Source: Cryptosporangium phraense
GTDB lineage: Bacteria > Actinomycetota > Actinomycetes > Mycobacteriales > Cryptosporangiaceae
DNA: 40,899 nt
Assembly: GCF_006912135.1 (NCBI RefSeq)
Contig: NZ_VIRS01000052.1
Location: 1-40,899 of the forward strand
Direction: 5' to 3'
Under the pieces are notes generated by a model that searched no databases, was not told where the DNA came from, and saw only the letters and a program-made list of their open reading frames with translations. Both the position numbers and the translations under genes were made by a program. Positions 7,916 through 16,957 of this stretch are shown here, one piece after another. The number at the start of each line of letters is the position of its first letter. The first letter of the stretch is position 1.

Positions 7916-9354
7916 TCGTCCGGCGCGGCGACCGGGGTGCGGTGCGCCCTGGCCCGGTCGACCAGGTCGGCGGCGATGACCGCGGCCTGGGCGGTGGCCT
8001 GGTGCTGGATCGTGGGGGTCGTGTGCCCGCCGGCCGGGTCGAGGTGGACGGACGCCAGCCCGAGCGCGCGCTGCCACGGCCCCTGCGAGATCCGGACGCT
8101 CTGCGCGCGGGCGTACAGGGCCACGTCGTGCCGGGCGGTGAGCCAGCCCCCGCGCGTCACCAGCGCGTCCTCGGTGACCGCGTAGGCGAGCCGGCGGTAC
8201 TGGAACGGCGCGCGCTGCCGGGCCGCGGGCGGGGCCGGGTGCAGGCCGATCGCGTCCGGACCGGCCTCGGGGACCGCGGCCAGCACCGCGTGCAGCACCC
8301 GGAACGCCTCCGCCTTGGGCGCGACCGGGACGAGCGCGCTCCGGCCGCTCTCCTCGCGGCCACCGGCGCCGTACCCGGCGACGTCGATCTCGATCCGTAC
8401 CCACCCGAACGGCCGCCAGAGCAGCGGCTGCCGGATGCGGACGGCCTGGATCCGAGAGATCGGGATCGTCTGGTTGCGGACGTCGAGCATGCCCCGGTGG
8501 ACGCGTAGCCCGTCGGCGTCGCGGCCGACCGTGAAGCCCCACTCGCCGAGCAGCCGGCGCACCGGCACCTGGATCAGCCCGACGATGCCGGACACGAACG
8601 TGAACACGGTCGTCGCCGACGGGTCTTCGCTGGTGAACTCCATGATCGGGAAGACCAGCAGGAACGGGGCCAGCAGCGTGTTGACCGTGAGCAGCTGGGA
8701 GAAGATCAGCAGCTTCGGGTCGACCCGGAACAGGCCGCCGACGGGCGGTGTCTCCGGGTCTCCGAGGGTGGCCGCGGGCGCCGCAGCGGCCGCGGGTGCC
8801 GGGGCGCCGGCGGCCAGGCTCAGCAGGTGGACGCGGAGGCGTTCGGCCTCGGCGACCGTGAGGTAGGCCAGCGGCGCCTCGGCCTCCTTGCCGCCGCCGA
8901 CGACCTCCATCCGCACCTCGGCCAGCCCGAACGGCCGGGCCAGCGCGGGCCGGACGACGTCGACGGCCTGGACCCGCTCGAGCGGGATCGTGCGCTGGCG
9001 CCGGGCCAGGACGCCGTCCCGGATGTGCAGCTCGCGGTCGGCGACGCGGAAGCCGGTGAAGCGCCAGGAGATCCAGGCCATGACGAACCAGCCGAGGACG
9101 ATGATCGTGGCCACGACCGCCACCGCGCGCCATCCGGCCGAGCCCCAGGCCTGGTACGAGACCAGCGAGATGACGACGCCGATGCCCCGGGCGCCCCGGA
9201 TCAGAGGGCTCAACGGATGCAACCGCCGGAACGGCTCCCCGCCGGCCAGCGAGCCGGCGGGCACCGGGCCGGCGGGTGCTGGGCCGGCGGGTGCTGGGCC
9301 GGTGTCGGCCGGGCCGCCCTGGCCCGGGCCGCCCTCGCCCGGGGGCGTGGTCAC
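7753..9354 (-). CDS. Membrane protein with repeated bacterial PH domains (YdbT-like)
   Basis: A 533-residue protein whose start is a GTG overlapping the stop of the upstream gene (GTGA). After a Gly/Pro/Ala-rich N-terminus it has paired helices, then a bPH_2 domain (FRVADRELHIRDG and TIPLERVQAVD), a second helix pair, a second PH domain (HRGMLDVRNQTIPISRIQ) and a third (TEDALVTRGGW and ALYARAQSVRISQGP). This is the YdbT arrangement, found beside YdbS-like partners. The pair is thought to sit in the membrane, and in some firmicutes is linked to resistance to antimicrobial compounds. The low-complexity C-terminus overlaps the PAP2 gene antisense by 163 bases. Confidence 0.85.
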   Translation of the reverse strand: MTTPPGEGGPGQGGPADTGPAPAGPAPAGPVPAGSLAGGEPFRRLHPLSPLIRGARGIGVVISLVSYQAWGSAGWRAVAVVATIIVLGWFVMAWISWRFTGFRVADRELHIRDGVLARRQRTIPLERVQAVDVVRPALARPFGLAEVRMEVVGGGKEAEAPLAYLTVAEAERLRVHLLSLAAGAPAPAAAAAPAATLGDPETPPVGGLFRVDPKLLIFSQLLTVNTLLAPFLLVFPIMEFTSEDPSATTVFTFVSGIVGLIQVPVRRLLGEWGFTVGRDADGLRVHRGMLDVRNQTIPISRIQAVRIRQPLLWRPFGWVRIEIDVAGYGAGGREESGRSALVPVAPKAEAFRVLHAVLAAVPEAGPDAIGLHPAPPAARQRAPFQYRRLAYAVTEDALVTRGGWLTARHDVALYARAQSVRISQGPWQRALGLASVHLDPAGGHTTPTIQHQATAQAAVIAADLVDRARAHRTPVAAPDDQLPAAVRRVASESDASEGVRADWTTAGSAASAGPASADAGVEPDASPGAADRR

Positions 9355-9845
9355 AGGCCCGCCGCCCGGGCCTCGCCGAGCGTCGCCAGGCGGTCGCGCA
9401 GGCGGGCCGCCTCGACCGTCGGCAGCCCGGGGATCGCCGCGTCGGACGCGGCCGCCGCGGTGTGCAGCTGCACGGTCGCGATCCCCAGCGCCCGCTCCAG
9501 CGGACCGGCCTTCACGTCGACGTACTGCATCCGCCCGTACGGCACGACCGACAGCTTCCGCACCAGGATCCCGTGCCGCACGAGCAGGTCGTCGGCCCGC
9601 TCGGCGTACCCCCAGGACCGCACGCTCCGGCTCACCACGGCCAGCCCCCACCCGACGAGCACCAGCGCGACCAGCGCGATCGTCCACGGGAGCCAGGCGA
9701 CGTCGGTGAAGATCGCGGTGACCGCGACCGCGATCGCGGCCGGGATCAACAGCAGCGAGAGACCGGTACGGCGCACCCACGCCAACCGCGGCGACACGCG
9801 CTGCCACGGCGCTTCTTCCGGCCAGAGCGCCGCGTTATCAGCCAT
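9351..9845 (-). CDS. Small PH-domain membrane protein (YdbS-like)
   Basis: A 164-residue protein with two adjacent transmembrane helices (about 28-75) followed by a single bPH_2 domain containing the conserved VRHGILVRK and VPYGRMQYVDVKAGP segments. It is the upstream partner of the multi-PH protein, with which it shares a four-base GTGA overlap. Coupling of a YdbS-type and a YdbT-type protein is the standard arrangement in Gram-positive bacteria, so the two probably form one membrane complex. Its biochemical role is not known. Confidence 0.85.
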   Translation of the reverse strand: MADNAALWPEEAPWQRVSPRLAWVRRTGLSLLLIPAAIAVAVTAIFTDVAWLPWTIALVALVLVGWGLAVVSRSVRSWGYAERADDLLVRHGILVRKLSVVPYGRMQYVDVKAGPLERALGIATVQLHTAAAASDAAIPGLPTVEAARLRDRLATLGEARAAGL

Positions 9846-9868
9846 AACTCCACCCTAATGGGAGCTGA

Positions 9869-10060
9869 CTAGACGGAATGCGGCTCCACCGAGAGGAGGA
9901 AGCCCCGGCGGTCCAGGAAGTCGGCCAGGAACTCCCGGTGCTCCGGGCACGCGGCCCAGGTCTTGTGCCGGTCGGCCGTGTGCAGCTTGGGATTGCGCCA
10001 CTGAACCAGGTACTCGGCCGGCTGACGGCAGTTCTTGGCTGAGCAAATCGCGAGTTCCAT
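9869..10060 (-). CDS. Small conserved Cys-containing protein
   Basis: A 63-residue protein with Cys6, Cys11 and a third Cys in the ACPEH motif, plus several His residues, suggesting a small metal-binding or zinc-ribbon-like fold. Similar short proteins with the R/Q-W-R-N-P and KTW.ACxEH segments are, to my recollection, widespread in actinobacteria, and some have been mislabelled acetone carboxylase. No enzymatic function is supported. A GGAGA ribosome-binding site lies five bases before the ATG. A terminator-like hairpin fills the leader directly upstream. Confidence 0.75.
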   Translation of the reverse strand: MELAICSAKNCRQPAEYLVQWRNPKLHTADRHKTWAACPEHREFLADFLDRRGFLLSVEPHSV

Positions 10061-10077
10061 CGAGGTCTCCCGGGCAC

Positions 10078-10120
10078 AAAAAACGACGCCAGGCGACCAC
10101 GGGGGAAGCCGCCTGACGTC
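10078..10120 (-). terminator. Intrinsic terminator-like hairpin in the leader of the 63-residue gene
   Basis: Read on the minus strand, an 11-bp stem (10120-10110 with 10095-10085, one G-T wobble) and a 14-base loop are followed by a run of six T (10083-10078). The GGAGA ribosome-binding site and the ATG at 10060 follow almost at once. No minus-strand gene lies upstream for about 6 kb, so this is not an ordinary gene-end terminator. It may be an attenuator or the end of a short RNA. Confidence 0.65.
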
Positions 10121-10152
10121 AGCCGAATCTTACACCGGGATGTGCAGTCACT

Positions 10153-10197
10153 GTCCAGATCCGAAATTCATTCACGATCTGGGGGTAGCGCTGGACA
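10153..10197. other. Overlapping inverted repeats
   Basis: CCAGATC (10156-10162) pairs with GATCTGG 14 bases later, while TGTCCAG (10153-10159) can pair with CTGGACA (10191-10197). The two pairings share CCAG, so they are mutually exclusive. The site lies upstream of both the small minus-strand gene and the moxR operon. It could be an operator or an RNA switch. Confidence 0.4.
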
Positions 10198-10281
10198 TAC
10201 GCACAGGAACGGGAGTCGCTTTCGCCTGGCAGAGTGGTAGCCGACACGGGCCCGGACGAAGACATCTCGCGGAGGAGATCG

Positions 10282-11448
10282 GTGGCTCAGCAGCACACGC
10301 CGGCGGAGGACGCGACCCAGCTCGAGCGCACGCTCTTCGAGGTCAAGCGAGTGATCGTCGGGCAGGACAGGATGGTCGAGCGCATGCTCGTCTGCCTGCT
10401 CGCGCGGGGTCACTGCCTGCTGGAAGGCGTCCCCGGGGTGGCCAAGACGCTCGCGGTGGAGACGCTCGCCCGGGTCGTGGGCGGCACGTTCACCCGTATC
10501 CAGTTCACGCCCGACCTGGTCCCGTCCGACCTCCTGGGCACCCGGATCTACAAGCCGAGCACCGAGGGTTTCGACATCGAGCTCGGGCCGGTGTTCGCGA
10601 ACTTCCTGCTCGCCGACGAGATCAACCGGGCCCCGGCCAAGGCCCAGTCGGCGCTGCTCGAGGTGATGGCCGAGCGTCAGGTGTCGATCGGCGGGCAGAC
10701 GTACAAGCTGCCGAACCCGTTCCTCACGCTGGCCACCCAGAACCCGATCGAGCAGGAGGGTGTCTACCCGCTGCCCGAGGCCCAGCGCGACCGGTTCCTG
10801 ATGAAGGTCGTCGTGGGCTACCCGACCGACATGGAGGAGCGCGAGATCGTCTACCGGATGGGCGTCAACCCGCCGGAGGCCGAAACCGTGCTCAGCCCGG
10901 ACGAGCTGATCCGGCTGCAGACCACCGCCGACAACGTGTTCGTGCACAACGCGCTGGTCGACTACGCGGTCCGGCTGGTGCTGGCGACCCGGGCGCCGGC
11001 CGAGCACGGCCTGCCCGACGTCGCGAACTGGATCTCCTACGGCGCCTCGCCGCGGGCGTCGCTCGGCCTGGTCGCCGCGACCCGGGCGCTGGCGCTGATG
11101 CGTGGCCGCGACTACGCGCTGCCGCAGGACGTCGTCGACCTGGCGCCGGACATCCTGCGTCACCGGCTGGTGCTGTCGTACGACGCGATCGCCGACGGCG
11201 TCCCGCCGGAGCACATCGTCCAGCGCGTGCTGGAGACGATCCCGCTGCCGACGGTCTCGCCCCGGCAGCAGGCCGACGCCCGCCCGGTCTCGTCGGTGCC
11301 CGGCTCCGGCGGCCCGGCCTACCCGGCCGCCCAGACCGCGTTCGCCGCCCCCCAGGCCCAGCCCGGGCAGCCGGGGCAGCCCGGCCCGGGGCAGGCCGGC
11401 GGCTGGCCCGTTCCCGGTAACCCCGGCGGCGGGGAGCGGCTGGCGTGA
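10282..11448 (+). CDS. moxR1: MoxR-family AAA+ ATPase
   Basis: A 388-residue AAA+ ATPase of the MoxR class, thought to act as a chaperone that matures partner proteins with VWA domains. Walker A is GVPGVAKT, Walker B is LLADEIN, and TQNPIEQEG and the Arg-rich LPEAQRDRF segments are typical. The last 60 or so residues are a Pro/Gln/Gly/Ala-rich tail not needed for the ATPase. GTG at 10282 is preferred because GGAGGAG sits four bases upstream. It overlaps the DUF58 gene by four bases (GTGA) and opens a three-gene operon equivalent to the mycobacterial moxR1-Rv1480-Rv1481 set. Confidence 0.95.
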   Translation: MAQQHTPAEDATQLERTLFEVKRVIVGQDRMVERMLVCLLARGHCLLEGVPGVAKTLAVETLARVVGGTFTRIQFTPDLVPSDLLGTRIYKPSTEGFDIELGPVFANFLLADEINRAPAKAQSALLEVMAERQVSIGGQTYKLPNPFLTLATQNPIEQEGVYPLPEAQRDRFLMKVVVGYPTDMEEREIVYRMGVNPPEAETVLSPDELIRLQTTADNVFVHNALVDYAVRLVLATRAPAEHGLPDVANWISYGASPRASLGLVAATRALALMRGRDYALPQDVVDLAPDILRHRLVLSYDAIADGVPPEHIVQRVLETIPLPTVSPRQQADARPVSSVPGSGGPAYPAAQTAFAAPQAQPGQPGQPGPGQAGGWPVPGNPGGGERLA

Positions 11449-12449
11449 TCCGGCTCGCCCGGCGGTCGGCTCCGGTGGAGGCCGCCGCTCCCACGGCCGC
11501 CGACATCGCGGCCGAGTCCGCCGCGGCGGAGGCGGTGCTGAAGCGGCTCCAGCTGACGATCACCCGCAAGCTCGACGGCCTGCTCCAGGGCGACTACCTG
11601 GGCCTGCTCCCCGGCCCGGGCAGCGAGGCGGGCGAGAGCCGCGAGTACCGGCCCGGCGACGACGTCCGCCGGATGGACTGGCCGGTCACCGCCCGCACCA
11701 CGGTCCCGCACGTCCGGCAGACGATCGCCGACCGCGAGCTGGAGACCTGGCTCTGCGTCGACCTGTCGGCGAGCCTCGACTTCGGCACCGCGAAGTGCGA
11801 GAAACGCGACCTGGCGATCGCGGCCGCGTCGGCGATCGGTCACCTGACCGTCCGCGGCGGCAACCGGGTCGGCGCGGTCGTGACCAACGGCGAGACGCTG
11901 ACCCGGCTGGCCGCCCGCCCCGGCCGCAACAACGCGCACGGGATGCTGCGCCGGGTCGCGCTCACCCCCCGGGCCCCGGCCGGCGGCACCGCCGCCAACG
12001 CCGGCTACCTGGCCGACGCGATCGACGCGCTCAACCGGCCGCCGCGCCGCCGGGGCCAGGCCGTCGTGATCTCCGACTTCCTGACCGACGACATCGTGCA
12101 GACCGAGGCGTCCGACCCGTCGTGGGAGCGGCCGCTGAAGAAGCTGGCCGTCCGGCACGACGTGCTGGCGATCGAGATCGTCGACCCGCGCGAGCTCTCG
12201 CTGCCCGCGGTCGGCGTCCTGACCGTCGTCGACCCGGAGACGGGGGCCGTGCACGAGGTCTCCACCGACGCCAAGGTGCGCACCGCGTACGCCGAGGCCG
12301 CCGCGAGCCAGCGCGAGGCGATCGCCGGCGCGCTGCGGCGGGCCGGCGCCGCGCACCTGCGGCTGTCCACCGACTCCGACTGGCTACTCGACATCGTTCG
12401 GTTCGTGGCCGCGCAACGGCGCGGGCGAAGCAGGGGGACCACCCGATGA
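11445..12449 (+). CDS. DUF58-domain protein of the MoxR operon
   Basis: A 334-residue cytosolic protein with the DUF58 signature YRPGDDVRRMDWPVTART near residue 70. It is followed by a VWA-like fold containing WLCVDLSASLDFG, which retains the DxSxS metal-site pattern, and a late VVISDFL strand. Such proteins accompany MoxR ATPases and integrin-like VWA membrane proteins and are presumed clients or adaptors. Four-base overlaps with both neighbours (GTGA upstream, ATGA downstream) point to tight co-translation. The precise role is not established. Confidence 0.92.
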   Translation: MIRLARRSAPVEAAAPTAADIAAESAAAEAVLKRLQLTITRKLDGLLQGDYLGLLPGPGSEAGESREYRPGDDVRRMDWPVTARTTVPHVRQTIADRELETWLCVDLSASLDFGTAKCEKRDLAIAAASAIGHLTVRGGNRVGAVVTNGETLTRLAARPGRNNAHGMLRRVALTPRAPAGGTAANAGYLADAIDALNRPPRRRGQAVVISDFLTDDIVQTEASDPSWERPLKKLAVRHDVLAIEIVDPRELSLPAVGVLTVVDPETGAVHEVSTDAKVRTAYAEAAASQREAIAGALRRAGAAHLRLSTDSDWLLDIVRFVAAQRRGRSRGTTR

Positions 12450-13396
12450 TCCGTTTCCTCAACCCCTGGTGGCTGCTCCTGCTGCTCGCGGTCGCGCTGC
12501 TGGCCGGGGCGTACGTCTGGGTCCAACTGCACCGCCGCACGTACGCGGTCCGGTTCACGAACGTCGCGCTGCTCAAGTCGGTCGCGCCGAAGGCCCCGGG
12601 CTGGCGGCGGCACGTCGCCGCCACCGCGTTCCTGCTCTGCCTGACTATCCTGACGCTCGGCATGGCGAAGCCGTCGACCGACGTCAAGCAGCCGCTGGAA
12701 CGGGCCACGATCGTCCTCGCGCTGGACGTCTCGCTCTCGATGCAGGCGACCGACGTCGACCCCGACCGGATCACCGCGGCGAAAGCCGCGGCCAAGCAGT
12801 TCGTCGAGGAGCTCCCGGAGAGCTACAACCTGTCGCTGGTCTCGTTCGCGAAGAGCGCGACGGTCGTGGTCTCGCCGACCAAGGACCACGCGCAGGTCAC
12901 GTCGGCGATCGACGGTCTGGAGCTGCAGGAGTCGACCGCGATCGGCGAGGCGATCTACGCGTCGCTGCAGGCCATCCAGTCGGTGCCGGCCGACGGCGCC
13001 AGCGGCGCCCCGCCGGCCCGGATCGTCCTGCTCTCGGACGGCTACACGACCTACGGGCGTCCGAACGAGGAGGCCGCGAAAGCGGCGTCGACGGCCAAGG
13101 TTCCGGTGTCGACGATCGCGTTCGGCACCCAGGAGGGCATCGTCGACCTCAACGGAACGCGGACGCCGGTGCCGGTCGACCGGGACGCGCTGCAGGCGAT
13201 CGCCCAGCAGACCGACGGACGCTTCTACTCGGCCGTGACCGCGCAGCAGCTGAAGGACGTCTACCGCGATCTGGGCAGCTCGATCGGCTACCGGACGACC
13301 CCGCGGGAGATCACGCAGTGGTTCGTGGGCTTCGCGCTGATCTTCGGATTCGCCGGCGCCGCGATGAGCCTGGCCTGGACATCGCGCCTGCCCTGA
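12446..13396 (+). CDS. Membrane-anchored VWA-domain protein
   Basis: A 316-residue protein with two N-terminal hydrophobic helices (about 8-27 and 52-70), a central von Willebrand A domain facing outward and a C-terminal helix (about 289-308). The MIDAS metal site is complete: DVSLS after LAL, the Thr in ESTAIGEA, and the Asp in LLSDGYTT. It ends the MoxR operon and corresponds in order and architecture to mycobacterial Rv1481 and the BatA/BatB group. It probably binds another envelope protein through a divalent metal. The ATG overlaps the DUF58 stop (ATGA) and has AGGGGGA upstream. Confidence 0.92.
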   Translation: MIRFLNPWWLLLLLAVALLAGAYVWVQLHRRTYAVRFTNVALLKSVAPKAPGWRRHVAATAFLLCLTILTLGMAKPSTDVKQPLERATIVLALDVSLSMQATDVDPDRITAAKAAAKQFVEELPESYNLSLVSFAKSATVVVSPTKDHAQVTSAIDGLELQESTAIGEAIYASLQAIQSVPADGASGAPPARIVLLSDGYTTYGRPNEEAAKAASTAKVPVSTIAFGTQEGIVDLNGTRTPVPVDRDALQAIAQQTDGRFYSAVTAQQLKDVYRDLGSSIGYRTTPREITQWFVGFALIFGFAGAAMSLAWTSRLP

Positions 13397-14152
<756 letters not shown>

Positions 14153-14171
14153 CCAGAGAAAAGGGGGCCGG

Positions 14172-14942
14172 GTGTCCGGTCTGTTGGAAGGTAAGCGCAT
14201 CCTCGTGACCGGGGTGATCACCGACGCGTCGATCGCGTTCTCGGTGGCCCGGATCGCGCAGGAGCAGGGCGCGACCGTCGTACTCACCGGATTCGGCCGG
14301 ATCTCCCTGGTCGAGCGGATCTCCAAGCGCCTGCCGAAGCCCGCGCCGGTGATCCCGCTCGACGTCACCAGCACCGAAGATCTGGCCGCGCTGGAGGGCC
14401 GGGTCCGCGAGCACGTCGACGGGCTCGACGGCGTGCTGCACTCGATCGGGTTCGCACCGGCCTCCTGCCTCGGCGCCCCGTTCATGGACGCGCCCTGGGA
14501 GGACGTCGCGACCGCGCTGCACGCGTCGACGTTCTCGTACAAGTCGCTGGCCGAGGCGACGCTGCCGCTGTTCCCGGAGACCGGCGGTTCGATCGTCGGG
14601 CTGACGTTCGACGCGACCCAGGCCTGGCCCGCCTACAACTGGATGGGCGTCGCCAAGGCCGGGCTGGAGTCGGCGAACCGGTACCTGGCCCGCGACCTCG
14701 GCCCGCGCAAGATCCGGGTCAACCTGGTGGCGGCCGGCCCGCTGCGGACGATGGCCGCGAAGAGCATCCCGGGCTTCAGCCAGTTCGAGGAGGCCTGGGG
14801 TCCCCGGGCGCCGCTGGGCTGGGACCTCAACGACCAGGACGCCGCCGCTCGCGGCTGCGCCGCGCTGATGTCCGACTGGTTCCCCGCCACCACGGGCGAA
14901 ATGGTCCATGTGGACGGTGGGTTCCACGCGATCGGGGCCTGA
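14172..14942 (+). CDS. inhA: Enoyl-[ACP] reductase (InhA/FabI type)
   Basis: A 256-residue NADH-dependent enoyl-ACP reductase. It shares the mycobacterial InhA layout: GLLEGKRILVTG at the start, ITDASIAF nucleotide-binding segment, HSIGF containing the Ser whose substitution gives isoniazid resistance in mycobacteria, TFDATQAWPAYNWM with the catalytic Tyr, and the Lys in GVAKAGLES. It is slightly shorter, mainly in the substrate-loop region around IPGFSQFEEAW. AAGGGGG precedes the GTG. The stop and the hemH start share one base (TGATG). In a non-mycolate actinobacterium it would serve ordinary fatty acid synthesis. Confidence 0.95.
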   Translation: MSGLLEGKRILVTGVITDASIAFSVARIAQEQGATVVLTGFGRISLVERISKRLPKPAPVIPLDVTSTEDLAALEGRVREHVDGLDGVLHSIGFAPASCLGAPFMDAPWEDVATALHASTFSYKSLAEATLPLFPETGGSIVGLTFDATQAWPAYNWMGVAKAGLESANRYLARDLGPRKIRVNLVAAGPLRTMAAKSIPGFSQFEEAWGPRAPLGWDLNDQDAAARGCAALMSDWFPATTGEMVHVDGGFHAIGA

Positions 14943-15970
14943 TGTCTGAGTACGACGCGGTACTGCTGCTGTCCTTCGGCGGTCCCGAGGGCCCCGACGA
15001 CGTGATGCCGTTCCTGGAGAACGTCGTCCGGGGCCGGGGTGTGCCGGCCGCCCGGCTGGCCGAGGTGGCGGAGCACTACCACCACTTCGGCGGGGTCTCG
15101 CCGATCAACCAGCAGAACCGCGACCTGCTGGCCGCGCTCCGGATCGCGCTGGACGAGGCCGGCATCGACCTGCCGCTCTACTGGGGCAACCGGAACTGGC
15201 ACCCGATGCTGGCCGACACGCTCCGGCAGATGCGGGCCGACGGCGTCCGCCGGGCGCTGGGCTTCGCCACGTCGGCGTACTCGTCGTACTCGTCCTGCCG
15301 GCAGTACCGGGACGACATCGAGGTCGCGCGTCTCGACGTCGGACCGGATGCGCCCGAGATCGAGAAGCTGCGCCACTTCTACGACCACCCGGGGTTCGTC
15401 GAGCCGCACGTCGACGCCGTGAAGGCGGCGCTGGGGACGGACCGGCGGGCCACCACCCGGATCGTGTTCACCGCGCACAGCATCCCGACGTCGATGAACG
15501 ACGCGAGCGGCCCGGACGGCGGGCTCTACCGGGCCCAGTTGCGGGTCGTGGCCGGCCTGGTGTCGGCCGCGGCCGCGCCCGACGTGCCCTGGGACCTGGT
15601 CTGGCAGTCGCGCAGCGGGCCGCCGCAGGTGCCTTGGCTCGAGCCCGACGTCAACGACCACCTGCGGGCGCTGGCCAAGGAGGGCGTCACCGACGTGGTG
15701 ATCAGCCCGATCGGGTTCGTGAGCGACCACCTCGAGGTGGTGTGGGACCTCGACAACGAGGCCCGCGAGACCGCGGCCGAGCTGGGTCTCGGGTTCGCCC
15801 GGGCGGCGACGCCCGGCACCGACCCGCGGTTCGTGAGCATGATGCGCGAGCTGGTGGAGGAGCGCCTGTACGCGAGCTCGAGCGGCCGCCGCCTGGCCCC
15901 CTGGGACGGGAGTGGCCCGTCCTGCCGGCCGGGCTGCTGCCCAGCTCCGGTCAGGCGCCCCGCGAACTGA
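14942..15970 (+). CDS. hemH: Ferrochelatase (coproporphyrin type)
   Basis: A 342-residue enzyme inserting ferrous iron into a porphyrin. In actinobacteria this is the coproporphyrin III ferrochelatase step of the coproheme route. LLLSFGGPEGP and the catalytic His of FTAHSIP, with the Glu in SDHLEVVWDLD, are clear. Cys119 (YSSCRQY) together with the C-terminal Cys328, Cys332 and Cys333 (SCRPGCCP) resembles the four-cysteine [2Fe-2S] set known in some bacterial ferrochelatases, although the C-terminal spacing should be compared. The last codons lie in a 29-bp tandem duplication. Translational coupling to inhA (TGATG) keeps the mycobacterial gene order. Confidence 0.95.
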   Translation: MSEYDAVLLLSFGGPEGPDDVMPFLENVVRGRGVPAARLAEVAEHYHHFGGVSPINQQNRDLLAALRIALDEAGIDLPLYWGNRNWHPMLADTLRQMRADGVRRALGFATSAYSSYSSCRQYRDDIEVARLDVGPDAPEIEKLRHFYDHPGFVEPHVDAVKAALGTDRRATTRIVFTAHSIPTSMNDASGPDGGLYRAQLRVVAGLVSAAAAPDVPWDLVWQSRSGPPQVPWLEPDVNDHLRALAKEGVTDVVISPIGFVSDHLEVVWDLDNEARETAAELGLGFARAATPGTDPRFVSMMRELVEERLYASSSGRRLAPWDGSGPSCRPGCCPAPVRRPAN

Positions 15971-16003
15971 CGGGGCCGGTCAGGCGCCCCGCGAATTGAC
16001 GGG
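15947..16003. repeat. 29-bp tandem duplication across the hemH stop
   Basis: Two consecutive copies (15947-15975 and 15976-16003) differ at one base and each contains the same arginine/proline codons and stop triplet. The first copy supplies the final residues and stop of hemH. The second is a non-coding echo. The unit is not a multiple of three, so copy-number change moves the stop without altering upstream codons. Confidence 0.9.
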
Positions 16004-16044
16004 AAACCGCGCGTTCGGCGGCCCGCAGAACCCCGGTTTCCCGT

Positions 16045-16851
16045 CTATTCGAGGGGCGAGTTGATCGCGGCGGCGCGGGCTCGCCTCGCCGCGGTGGCGA
16101 GAGGGCGCAGGGCGGCGTCCCGGGCGCCCGTCTCGTAGGCGTTCACCGCTGCTCCCGACGCGTCGATCGAGGCCAGGGCCAGGACGGCGGCGATCGTCGT
16201 CGCGCGGGCGGACAGCCGCCTGGCCCGCGGGCCGTAGCCGACCGGCAGCTCCGGGCCGCCCCCGTCGTCGCCGCGCAGCGAGGCCAGCCCCTTGGCCAGC
16301 TCCGGGGGCAGCCGGGCGACGTCGAGCCGGCGCAGCGCCCCGATCGTCTCGGTCATGGCCAGCGTGAGGTCGTGATCGGCCTCGGCGACGGTCAGCGGCT
16401 CGGGCGGCACCGGTGATGCGGGCAGCGGATGCGCCAGCCAGCGCGTCCCGGCCCAGCGGTCGTCGGCGTCCAGTGGCACGCCGGGCCCGGGTGCGGCCTC
16501 GGGTTCGGGCACCAGCCCGAGCCCGTCGCCGAGCACCACGCCCTCGCCGACGACCAGCGCCGCCGCACTGAACGGCCCCGGCCCGGGCAGTCCGCGCGGG
16601 TCGCCGGCCGTCGGCAGCACGACCCGGATGCCGTCCGGCGCGACCCGCGACGCGACGACCAACGCCGACGCCAGCGACTCCTCGGTGCCGTCGGGGTGGA
16701 GAACCAGATGCTCTTCGCCGCCGGTCGTCTCGTCGAGCACCTCGTCGAACGAGACCAGACCGGCGCGCCAGGCCCGGGCCCACGCCGCGAGCGTCGCGCT
16801 GCGCTGCCCGGGAGGAGCCGGAATTCGCTGGCCGGAGGGGTGGGGAAGCAC
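16045..16851 (-). CDS. Conserved hypothetical protein
   Basis: A 268-residue soluble protein with no signal peptide and no motif I can tie to a function. The N-terminal half carries a repeated Val/Leu/Gly pattern with LVLHPDGT and VVLPTAGDPRGLPGPG. The C-terminal quarter is helical and Ala/Arg-rich. Its position and orientation, opposite to hemH and ahead of an NfeD/stomatin pair, match that of the mycobacterial hypothetical Rv1486c, so it may be the orthologue. This is an inference from order, not from a recognised domain. It is the only minus-strand gene in the 10-19.6 kb block. Confidence 0.7.
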   Translation of the reverse strand: MLPHPSGQRIPAPPGQRSATLAAWARAWRAGLVSFDEVLDETTGGEEHLVLHPDGTEESLASALVVASRVAPDGIRVVLPTAGDPRGLPGPGPFSAAALVVGEGVVLGDGLGLVPEPEAAPGPGVPLDADDRWAGTRWLAHPLPASPVPPEPLTVAEADHDLTLAMTETIGALRRLDVARLPPELAKGLASLRGDDGGGPELPVGYGPRARRLSARATTIAAVLALASIDASGAAVNAYETGARDAALRPLATAARRARAAAINSPLE

Positions 16852-16957
16852 GCTCCGAGACTATCCGCCCGGGTGGCTGTGATTGCCCCCGATGAGCGTC
16901 TGGCAAGCGTGAACTCAGTCCGGTTTAGAGATCTGAGGTGCCGGATACAAGACCGGC

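Noticed and set aside
5891-9133. A 1080-residue minus-strand reading frame
   Set aside because: It is antisense to the sirtuin and PAP2 genes, both of which carry intact catalytic motifs.
9869-10060. Acetone carboxylase subunit
   Set aside because: Similar small proteins are sometimes given that name in databases, but a 63-residue Cys-containing protein has no resemblance to acetone carboxylase subunits.
10168-11214. A 348-residue minus-strand reading frame
   Set aside because: Shadow of moxR; no domain and no ribosome-binding site.
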